This document shows positions 6,630-13,221 of a stretch of DNA of 13,221 nucleotides, in pieces. The position numbers were made by a program, and so were the translations under genes. The notes under the pieces were generated by a model. It did no database searches, was not told where the DNA came from, and was given only the letters and a program-made list of their open reading frames with translations. Positions within the stretch are counted from its first letter, which is position 1, and each line of letters opens with the position of its first letter. Origin of the DNA: a bacterium. GTDB taxonomy: Bacteria > Bacteroidota > Bacteroidia > B-17B0 > Aurantibacillaceae. Where the stretch lies: contig DAHXOV010000222.1 in assembly GCA_027364695.1 (NCBI GenBank), positions 1-13,221 on the forward strand. The letters are read 5' to 3'.

Positions 6630-8525
6630 GTGGATAAAAATTCAATCTTTGGTATTATTCTCATTGCTGTTATTATAGGTGTATGGGTTTATACCACTTC
6701 GCCTACTCAAGAGGAATTATTAAAACAAAAAAGAATAAGGGACTCAATAGCCCTGGCAGAAGGTCAGAAAGAAATTCAAAGTAAAATCACCAAAAATGAA
6801 AAAACATCATCTATTATCAGCGATACTTTCATTGCAGAAAACAAAAAGAATGATAGCACTATTTTTGTTGAAAAGCAAAACTTTTACAAGGATTTTTATC
6901 CTGTTATTAAGGGGCAAGAAAAAATATTTACTCTTGAAAATGAAAAATTAAAAATCGCTTTTACTAACAAAGGCGGCAGAATAAAACAAGTAGAACTCAA
7001 AGAATATTATCGCTATGAAGAGAAAGAATATTTAAAACTATTTAACAGCGATTCTACCTACTATTCTTTCATCATTGATGCCTATGAAAAAAGCAGAGTA
7101 TTTTATACCGACAGTTTTTATTTTAATCTGCTTTTACAAGAGAAAAACAAAATTATTTTCCGCCTAAATACTACAAAAGAAGACAAATACATTGATTTTA
7201 TTTATACACTTCAACCAAATGATTATTTAGTGAAATTTGATATTCAGCTGCATCACCTCAACGATATTATTTCTTCTAATACAGATGAATTATTTTTAAG
7301 ATGGGAATGTTTAATGCCATCACAAGAAAAGCACATCGTTAAAGAAAAAGAAGTAGCCACCATTTACTATAAATATACAGATGATAGTCCGGATAATATG
7401 AATCCAATAAATGACGAAGAAAAAATCATCAATGAAATGCCCATAAAATGGGTTTGTTTTAAACAACAATTTTTCAATAGCACCATTGTAGCAGACAAAG
7501 AATTTATGAAAGAAAGTAGTTTCATCAAATTAAGAACCAAAGCAGAAGATACACTCATAGTCAAAGCCACCAAAGCAGAACTTGGTATTCCATACGCACA
7601 CTCACCTAATGAGGTATTTGGAATGAACTTTTATTTTGGACCCAATCACTACCCTACGCTAACAAAATATGAACACTGGGACTTACAACACATCATACCA
7701 ACAGGCTGGTGGATATTTAAATATATCAACTCTGGTTTAGTAATCCCTATATTTAACTGGCTCAAAGGTATAATGAATTTCGGTTTGGTGTTAGTGATCC
7801 TCAATATCATTATCAAAATTATCTTATTCCCTATATTTTACAAGAATTACATGAGTGGTGCCAAAATGCGTGCGCTCAAACCAGAAATAGAAAAAATCAA
7901 TGAAAAATATGGACCCAAGGGCGACCCTGTAAAAAAACAACAAGAGACAATGTCGCTTTACCAAAGAGCCAAAGCCAATCCTATGATGGGATGCTTATTA
8001 TTACTCATCCAATTCCCCATCTTGATTGCATTATTTAATTTCGTACCTGCTGCTATTGAACTTCGCCAAGAAGCATTCTTATGGGCAGATGATTTATCTA
8101 CCTATGACAGTATTTGGGATTTTGGAAAAATATCTGTCATTCATTCCATTTACGGGGATCATGTTTCATTATTTGCTCTGCTCATGTTTTTATCTACTAT
8201 ACTATACACATGGATAAACAGTGAAATGTTATCACCTCAACAAAACCAACAAGTACCTGGTATGAAGTTTATGATGTATTTTATGCCCGTAATATTTTTA
8301 GCCGTTATGAATAATTATTCTGCAGGATTAAGTTGGTATTATTTTACTGCCAACATTCTGACATTTGGGCAAACTTACCTAATGAAGTACTTGATTAAAG
8401 ACGGAAAAATACGTGCAGCGATTGAAGAAAACCTAAAAAAACCCGTCAAAGTCAGTGGCTTTCAAAAAAGATTGCAAGGCATGGTGAAGCAACAAGAACA
8501 AATGAAAAAAACAAAGAAAAAATAA
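6630..8525 (+). CDS. yidC: Membrane protein insertase YidC
   Basis: YidC (Oxa1/Alb3 family) inserts and folds inner-membrane proteins, alone or with SecYEG. The 631-aa length fits the Gram-negative form. Features: an N-terminal membrane segment (about 6-25, IFGIILIAVIIGVWVYTT), a large beta-rich periplasmic domain (about 70-355), then the conserved insertase core. The first core segment contains Lys396 where E. coli has the groove arginine Arg366. The cytoplasmic helical hairpin follows (KMRALKPEIEKINEKYGP), then further membrane segments with MMGCLLLLIQFPILIALF, LRQEAFLWADDLSTYD and a Lys-rich C-terminal tail. The GTG start encodes MDKNSIFGIILIA, the usual Bacteroidota YidC N-terminus. An in-frame TTG at 6573 would add 19 residues but overlaps the predicted promoter. 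No terminator separates it from the next gene, 39 bases downstream. Confidence 0.96.
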   Translation: MDKNSIFGIILIAVIIGVWVYTTSPTQEELLKQKRIRDSIALAEGQKEIQSKITKNEKTSSIISDTFIAENKKNDSTIFVEKQNFYKDFYPVIKGQEKIFTLENEKLKIAFTNKGGRIKQVELKEYYRYEEKEYLKLFNSDSTYYSFIIDAYEKSRVFYTDSFYFNLLLQEKNKIIFRLNTTKEDKYIDFIYTLQPNDYLVKFDIQLHHLNDIISSNTDELFLRWECLMPSQEKHIVKEKEVATIYYKYTDDSPDNMNPINDEEKIINEMPIKWVCFKQQFFNSTIVADKEFMKESSFIKLRTKAEDTLIVKATKAELGIPYAHSPNEVFGMNFYFGPNHYPTLTKYEHWDLQHIIPTGWWIFKYINSGLVIPIFNWLKGIMNFGLVLVILNIIIKIILFPIFYKNYMSGAKMRALKPEIEKINEKYGPKGDPVKKQQETMSLYQRAKANPMMGCLLLLIQFPILIALFNFVPAAIELRQEAFLWADDLSTYDSIWDFGKISVIHSIYGDHVSLFALLMFLSTILYTWINSEMLSPQQNQQVPGMKFMMYFMPVIFLAVMNNYSAGLSWYYFTANILTFGQTYLMKYLIKDGKIRAAIEENLKKPVKVSGFQKRLQGMVKQQEQMKKTKKK

Positions 8526-8564
8526 ATCTGTTGATAAACCAGTTGTATTTTTACTATACCAATT

Positions 8565-9428
8565 ATGCCTGATAAATACATAGACGTTGAAAAAATTCTA
8601 AAAGAAAAATCACCAACATTCTACAAATACTTACCTCGTTTTTTAATTTCAAAAATAAAAAAAATACTTCACGAAGATGAGATAAACAATGTAATGAATG
8701 AAATTGGGCACTTGCAAGACTTAGAATTCAATGATGCTGTCTTAAAAAAACTCAACGCAAAAATAATAACACACAGTATAGAAAATATTCCTGAAACAAA
8801 AGGCCTTATCATCGCTTCTAATCACCCACTTGGAGGATTAGACGGGATGGCGCTTATCAAAGCAGTAAGTTATAAAAGAAAAGATATTAAGTTTATCGTC
8901 AATGACATATTGCTCAAACTTAAAAATTACTCAGGTCTGTTTGTAGGGGTTAATAAGTTAGGCAATACCCCACGAGCGGCTCTAACAGAAGTAGAAAAGG
9001 TATTTACATCTGAAATGGTTATTTTATTTTTTCCCGCAGGACTGGTCTCTCGCAAACAAAAAATAAAAAATCAATGGCACATTCAAGATCTAGAATGGAA
9101 TAAAACTTTTGTTCAAAAAGCCATACAATACTCAAAGCCTATTATCCCTGTTTTTATTGAAGGAAAAAATTCTCCTTTCTTCTATAACTTATCTTATTGG
9201 AGAAAAAAACTAGGTATGAAAGGTAATATAGAAATGCTCTTTCTTCCTAACGAAATGTTTAAACAAAGAAATCAAAGTATCAGCATCTACTTTGGCAGAC
9301 CTATTCAACCCCACGACTTGGATAAAACAAAAAATTATACTGAATGGGCTAATACCATCAAAAAATATGTATATTCTGGCTCTATACAAAAAGATATTTC
9401 CTTTAGAGAATATAATATATACGCATGA
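8565..9428 (+). CDS. PlsC-type lysophospholipid acyltransferase
   Basis: This predicted membrane-associated acyltransferase moves a fatty acyl group onto a lipid precursor. The 287-aa protein contains the defining motif I, NHPLGGLD, with His87 and Asp93 forming the HX5D variant common in hemolysin/OlsA-like members rather than the HX4D of classical PlsC. Motif III is seen as FFPAGLVSRK (about 155-164) and motif IV as PIIPVFIEG (about 182-190). There is no transmembrane helix at the N-terminus. The HX5D motif and overall layout could fit an O-acyltransferase of aminolipid (glycine or ornithine lipid) synthesis, but this is inference and phosphatidic acid synthesis is equally open. The ATG lies 39 bases after yidC and the stop overlaps the next gene by four bases (ATGA), so a yidC-acyltransferase-protease transcript is likely. 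Confidence 0.88.
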   Translation: MPDKYIDVEKILKEKSPTFYKYLPRFLISKIKKILHEDEINNVMNEIGHLQDLEFNDAVLKKLNAKIITHSIENIPETKGLIIASNHPLGGLDGMALIKAVSYKRKDIKFIVNDILLKLKNYSGLFVGVNKLGNTPRAALTEVEKVFTSEMVILFFPAGLVSRKQKIKNQWHIQDLEWNKTFVQKAIQYSKPIIPVFIEGKNSPFFYNLSYWRKKLGMKGNIEMLFLPNEMFKQRNQSISIYFGRPIQPHDLDKTKNYTEWANTIKKYVYSGSIQKDISFREYNIYA

Positions 9429-10054
9429 CACAAGAAGAATTGTTACAAAAAAACAGAATAATACTAAGCAAATATATTCCTGAAAAAGCCATTGATAAAG
9501 TAGGTGATTATATTTTTGAACACGACTTCAAATTGATAATAAAAGGCGACAGAAAAAGCAAGTGGGGCGATTTCAAAAGTCATCATAACAATCAATCATA
9601 CCCTGCCATCACAGTCAATAAAAGTTTGAATAAATACGCATTTCTAATTACATTCATTCACGAAATAGCTCATTGCAAAACATACAAAGAATATGGCAAC
9701 AAAGCAGAGGCACACGGAATAGAATGGAAAAAAATTTTTCAATGCTTAATGCAATGTTTTTTAAATACCGAAGTTTTCCCTTTAGACATTCTTTATGTAT
9801 TAAGAAACCACATGCAAAACCCAGCAGCATCTGTAAATGCAGATATAAAACTCTATAAAGTTTTGTCAAATTATGATGAAAATAAAAATAATGCAGCCCT
9901 GTTAGAATACATAAAAGACGGAGAGCATTTTCAATATGAAGAACAAATCTATAAAAAAGTTACTACCCGAAGAAAAAGAATAGAATGCATTCATCTGAGT
10001 ACAGGAAAAATTTATTTATTTTCACCTGTCGCAGAGGTCAATTTAATGGAATAA
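9425..10054 (+). CDS. SprT-like zinc metalloprotease domain protein
   Basis: This 209-aa predicted zinc-dependent protease is related to the SprT/Spartan family. The metal site is visible: FIHEIAH gives the HExxH motif with His79, Glu80 and His83, and a third ligand, His97, lies in AHGIEWK, as in SprT-like domains. The N-terminal part (about 8-75) contains helix-strand elements ending in the ITVNKSLNKYAFLITF strand/helix that precedes the metal site. Unlike bacterial SprT, the C-terminal third lacks a clear four-cysteine zinc ribbon; the only late cysteine is in RIECIHLSTGK. There is no signal peptide, so it is probably cytoplasmic. Spartan acts on DNA-protein crosslinks, but the substrate of small Bacteroidota members is unknown. 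Its start overlaps the acyltransferase stop by four bases, indicating coupled translation. Confidence 0.85.
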   Translation: MTQEELLQKNRIILSKYIPEKAIDKVGDYIFEHDFKLIIKGDRKSKWGDFKSHHNNQSYPAITVNKSLNKYAFLITFIHEIAHCKTYKEYGNKAEAHGIEWKKIFQCLMQCFLNTEVFPLDILYVLRNHMQNPAASVNADIKLYKVLSNYDENKNNAALLEYIKDGEHFQYEEQIYKKVTTRRKRIECIHLSTGKIYLFSPVAEVNLME

Positions 10055-10120
10055 AAAAAGAACAAATTTTTGAACCAATCTTTTACACTAACAAAAAAAT
10101 TCTTTTCCTGATAAGAACGT

Positions 10121-11050
10121 TCAAATCAATAATTTTATTCTTTCACATGCGTAATAAGGAACAGGATGACCACCAAAATCCCTAAAATATCTCTCTACCG
10201 CAGGTAACATACTTCCCTCAAAATCAAAGATATTTACTCCCATTGACTTACTTTTTAATATACTATACCACATACAACTTACACCAGCCCCGTGATGTGC
10301 AAATTCATTATCATATCCACCCAAAAGGTAATAACAAACTTTTGAATCATACACACAAAAAGTTGCTGCTATTGGTTTTTGATTAGAACATGCTACAAAA
10401 GCAAAACTGTTTTTCCCATCTGCCCATTGGCTAAAAATTTTATCTAAGTAATTGATATTGATTGTTTTTTTTTGTCGCTGAAATGTCTTTAATACCAATT
10501 GTTTTACTGTTTCGTAATTTTTCTCTTCTTGTATAATAATCTCATCTTTTTTACATCTTCTTATACTTTTTCTTTTTTCTGATGAAAGTTGATTAAATAG
10601 TTCATCTTCTGTTTGATTCAAATTAATTTGATATGTATAATTTACTTTTACTTTCCATTTGTTCCATTGAAATACCTGTGTATCAACACAATATGGTGGT
10701 AATACCAAACGAATATAACAGGCTTTTTCATTATACTTAAAATAATTTATTATCAACTGATGCAATTCTTTGATCACAGAATTTTTTCTGTGTTCTGTTT
10801 GTGCTGCAGACAAAAATACCAATCCATTATGCGGACAAAAGGGGGGTGGAATAACATACCTGATTCCCCACTTGGATTTTACAAAATAAAAAAAAACACC
10901 TCTTAATTCCTCATTATCATTGAATATTCCTACCACACGAATAGATGGCTGATATAAGATCAAGAAATCAACTTGATGAAAAACAGACAATACCGAATAC
11001 AAAGAGTCAGAGTAGCTCAACTCATTTATATCTACTTTCTTTAAATACAT
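10121..11050 (-). CDS. FemAB/GNAT-like acyltransferase family protein
   Basis: This 309-aa protein has the layout of the duplicated-GNAT FemAB-like proteins (often annotated as GNAT acetyltransferase). Features seen are PPPFCPHNGLVF in the first half, SSEKRKSIRRCKK around residue 155 (a typical basic 'RK.IRRA' helix), FAFVACSNQKPIAATFCVYD in a GNAT beta-sheet, and FDFEGSMLPAVERYFRDFGG near the C-terminus, the most diagnostic block of this group. Members commonly transfer aminoacyl or acyl groups to cell-wall or polysaccharide precursors. The substrate here cannot be deduced. No signal peptide is present. The start is the ATG at 11050, because an in-frame stop at 11057-11059 excludes a longer form. 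It lies just downstream of a hairpin terminator on the same strand and converges with the SprT-like gene across 66 bases without a clear hairpin. Confidence 0.82.
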   Translation of the reverse strand: MYLKKVDINELSYSDSLYSVLSVFHQVDFLILYQPSIRVVGIFNDNEELRGVFFYFVKSKWGIRYVIPPPFCPHNGLVFLSAAQTEHRKNSVIKELHQLIINYFKYNEKACYIRLVLPPYCVDTQVFQWNKWKVKVNYTYQINLNQTEDELFNQLSSEKRKSIRRCKKDEIIIQEEKNYETVKQLVLKTFQRQKKTININYLDKIFSQWADGKNSFAFVACSNQKPIAATFCVYDSKVCYYLLGGYDNEFAHHGAGVSCMWYSILKSKSMGVNIFDFEGSMLPAVERYFRDFGGHPVPYYACERIKLLI

Positions 11051-11063
11051 GGATATTCAAAAT

Positions 11064-11101
11064 AAAAATCCCTTCTCATTTTTATCGGAGAAGGGATTTT
11101 T
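11064..11101 (-). terminator. Hairpin terminator after the type IX secreted protein gene
   Basis: A perfect 14-bp inverted repeat (11064-11077 pairing with 11088-11101) has a GC-containing core CCCTTCTC/GAGAAGGG and a 10-base loop. The A and T runs at the stem ends supply a U tract on either strand (TTTTTATTTTG on the minus strand). Only minus-strand genes lie nearby, so it most likely ends the transcript of the large secreted protein 21 bases upstream. It leaves only 13 bases before the start of the next minus-strand gene. Confidence 0.8.
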
Positions 11102-11121
11102 CGTCATCTCTTTTAAAATAA

Positions 11122-13221
11122 TTATTTAGCAATAATCATTTTAGCTGATTTGACAAAAGTTTCTGATTTTAACTGAATAATATAAATTCCTGATATCATG
11201 TTTTGAGTATTTACTTCCATTTCTATAGTGTTTCCTGTGCTGTTGATTCTGGTACTTTGAGAAGTAATGATTTTTCCTGTGATATCCATGATAAGCATTT
11301 CTATTTTATGCACACCTGTGGGAAGTTGAAATTGCACTTTTGTATAATCGCTCGCAGGATTAGGATAAATAAACAGGTCTTCTTTAGTTTGTTTTTGTTC
11401 TATTTCATTAACAGATACAATATAAGGTGTCGCATATTTAGATGTAGCCCATATTCCTCTACCGTGAGTGGCTGCATAAATATACCCTGAATTATAGGAC
11501 AACCAATATGGTAGTGTTTGTTGTTTTAATTGATATACTGGTACCACTGGCAACTGTCCATTATTTTCTTGTACCCACGCAGGAGAGGGCTGTGTTATAT
11601 CCATAGTAGCATAAGTTCCTTTTTCCGTTCCAAGGATCACCTTATTGTTATCCTGTTGTAAAAAGAGTGAAGCATATACAGGCATATTAGATAAATTTCC
11701 TGTTTTATCTGCAAAATTAGAAGCATCTGTTTCATTTCTTGATAATAATCTTGCATCACTGTTCGTTGCAAAAACCCTGCCGCCAGTTGTATTGTATTCA
11801 CCTAAAGTAACAAGTACAGTTTGATTGTTATCACTTACAGAAATACTTGTGATTGGATTACTAAATTGACCAATAGCCGTTGTTCTGATGGGATTGATGT
11901 TCTTAAACTTTGATCTATCTGCTACAATATTACCAACATTTATTTTCGTAAAGGCAGAATCAATATCAGAAGTAAATACACCGCTATAATCTCTAAAATC
12001 ATTATCTCCTATAAACCCCATGTGAGATACTCTGTATAGATAATAGGCATTGGTGGATGCATCATAAGTGGAAAAGTAAAGTTCTGTTCCATTTGGTGCC
12101 CATTGTATATTTGTAACATCTCCTTTCACGGCTACTACGGTAGAAGATGGAACTCCTCCCGGAGCATCTATACGGGACTTAGATCCTGCTATTTTTACCC
12201 AGGCGGGGGATATATCCCCATTCAATATTCGTTTAGAAAGCATCACACTCCCTTTGATACCCACTGCTAATCTTGCAGAACGAGTAACAGGTATTTTTAC
12301 TATATCTGAAGTTACAGGCATATTAGTGTATGACAATGGAGCGCTCAATTGAACGCTATCCACATAAGTACCCGATATTCCTAAGTCCGTATTTTCTGTA
12401 TAAACCCAATCCCCCGCATTGTATCTTAAACCAACATTCATCATTACAATACTATCACTGTTCCCATTTAATGGAATATAGTTGAGTGTAATTCTTATTG
12501 AATCAAGCTGGCTGGAATTCAAAAATACCTGATGATTAGCGCTTGAGCTATTATTATATCCTGTTCCTGCAAATGAATAAGATGTAATGTTAGTGCCCGT
12601 ATAAACAGGATAAAGTGTATAAACATAAGATGGAGAACTGACTGCTTGTGCATAAGTAGGACCTGTTCTTATGATAACAACATCGTAGTAAGCGCTTTTT
12701 TGAGGACGGGTAAAACTGAATGTAAATCTAGTTTTGGTATTACCCACAGATACTTTAATGAAAGTAGTGTCTACTTTATTCCACAATATTGCCGAGTCAG
12801 CAGGAGCGGATACTTGTCCCCAATTCTCCCACAAAGCCAAAGGGGTGTTTAAGCCTGAAAAATTTGGGAAAGAAATCTTTGGAGTAGCTGGTAGTAGCGC
12901 CGATGAGTATAATATATCTGTAAAACTTGCAAATGGATTAGTTTGTATGTTCGTGTTTCTTTGAATGCTGCCATAATTATATGATACAAAAGCGGTCTTA
13001 TTATTTATCTTTGAAAACTCTATACCATAAGCATCTTTTGATGTATAATTTTTTGATACCATGGATAAACTGGGAGTGGTGCTTCCTTTTACATATAATG
13101 GACCTTCACTAAACGCAGCACCTAAGACTCCACCAACAGGAACCGCAGTAGTTGTGCCCACATTGGTAGGAAAATTAGTCATAGATACAGTATTCAACTG
13201 ACTGGTATTGTATCCTTTATT
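11122..13221 (-). CDS. Type IX secreted beta-propeller-like protein, C-terminal part (5' end outside the window)
   Basis: This is the C-terminal 699 residues of a large secreted or cell-surface protein; the frame stays open to the window edge. The apparent TTG start at 13197 is not real, because the upstream codons continue NKGYNTSQ, a phrase typical of BNR/sortilin-like beta-propeller repeats (RGYN.TQ). Other propeller features are IQWAPNGTELYFSTYD, ISVSDNNQTVLVTLGEYN, KVILGTEKGTYAT and YAATHGRGIWATSKY, the last being the usual closing blade. The final 85 or so residues (about 11125-11380) form a type A sorting domain for the type IX secretion system: IYPNPASD, an MDITGKII strand, MISGIYIIQL and the basic end KMIIAK. 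The middle (about 12250-12850) is Ser/Thr/Asn-rich with no recognised domain. There is no catalytic signature, so its function is unknown; adhesion or binding is a guess. Confidence 0.88.
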   Translation of the reverse strand, partial: NKGYNTSQLNTVSMTNFPTNVGTTTAVPVGGVLGAAFSEGPLYVKGSTTPSLSMVSKNYTSKDAYGIEFSKINNKTAFVSYNYGSIQRNTNIQTNPFASFTDILYSSALLPATPKISFPNFSGLNTPLALWENWGQVSAPADSAILWNKVDTTFIKVSVGNTKTRFTFSFTRPQKSAYYDVVIIRTGPTYAQAVSSPSYVYTLYPVYTGTNITSYSFAGTGYNNSSSANHQVFLNSSQLDSIRITLNYIPLNGNSDSIVMMNVGLRYNAGDWVYTENTDLGISGTYVDSVQLSAPLSYTNMPVTSDIVKIPVTRSARLAVGIKGSVMLSKRILNGDISPAWVKIAGSKSRIDAPGGVPSSTVVAVKGDVTNIQWAPNGTELYFSTYDASTNAYYLYRVSHMGFIGDNDFRDYSGVFTSDIDSAFTKINVGNIVADRSKFKNINPIRTTAIGQFSNPITSISVSDNNQTVLVTLGEYNTTGGRVFATNSDARLLSRNETDASNFADKTGNLSNMPVYASLFLQQDNNKVILGTEKGTYATMDITQPSPAWVQENNGQLPVVPVYQLKQQTLPYWLSYNSGYIYAATHGRGIWATSKYATPYIVSVNEIEQKQTKEDLFIYPNPASDYTKVQFQLPTGVHKIEMLIMDITGKIITSQSTRINSTGNTIEMEVNTQNMISGIYIIQLKSETFVKSAKMIIAK

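Noticed and set aside
10055..10120. Terminator between the convergent SprT-like and FemAB-like genes
   Set aside because: Only a weak 5-bp TTCTT/AAGAA pairing without a GC core or U tract is visible.
13195..13197. TTG 13197 as the start of the type IX secreted protein
   Set aside because: The frame continues open to the window edge with propeller-like sequence NKGYNTSQ, and no signal peptide follows the TTG.
1..13221. CRISPR arrays, insertion sequences, phage genes, toxin-antitoxin pairs or defence systems
   Set aside because: I read through for spaced repeats, transposase or integrase motifs and small paired genes and saw none; nearly all of the sequence is accounted for by conserved genes.

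Overview
The window is an AT-rich chromosomal segment from a member of the Bacteroidota, probably outside the order Bacteroidales, although I cannot name a genus. The lineage call rests on five things. There is a type IX secretion sorting tail on the last gene. YidC begins with a Bacteroidota-style 'DKN' start and has a long periplasmic domain. Two FKBP-type lipoproteins are present. Promoter -7 boxes match TAnnTTTG, and Shine-Dalgarno motifs are generally absent. All genes look intact apart from the two cut by the window edges.

Left third (1-4006, plus strand): the 3' end of the 2-oxoglutarate dehydrogenase E1 gene, then the E2 succinyltransferase gene odhB/sucB behind its own probable promoter. 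A tRNA-Gly(CCC) starts 2 bases after the odhB stop. A 3-hydroxybutyryl-CoA dehydrogenase gene and a GTG-started LD-carboxypeptidase gene follow closely. This is central carbon and acyl-CoA metabolism leading into peptidoglycan recycling.

Middle (4031-8525): a minus-strand three-gene operon encodes a two-CBS-domain protein followed by two tandem FKBP-type lipoproteins, joined by a 7-bp gap and a 4-bp overlap. It is divergent from the plus-strand yidC membrane insertase gene. The 175-bp intergenic region holds a good Bacteroidota promoter for yidC, which also shows that yidC starts at a GTG downstream of the longest open frame.

Right third: yidC is followed by a PlsC-type acyltransferase gene and, overlapping it by 4 bp, a SprT-like zinc metalloprotease gene. 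On the minus strand are a FemAB/GNAT-like acyltransferase gene and, upstream of it, the 3' part of a large secreted beta-propeller-like protein with a type IX sorting tail. A 14-bp hairpin terminator separates these last two.

Overall this is mostly housekeeping and cell-envelope biogenesis. I found no phage, insertion sequence, CRISPR array, defence system or toxin-antitoxin pair. The least ordinary parts are the two diverged two-domain FKBP lipoproteins coupled to a CBS protein beside yidC, and the tRNA embedded in a metabolic transcription unit.
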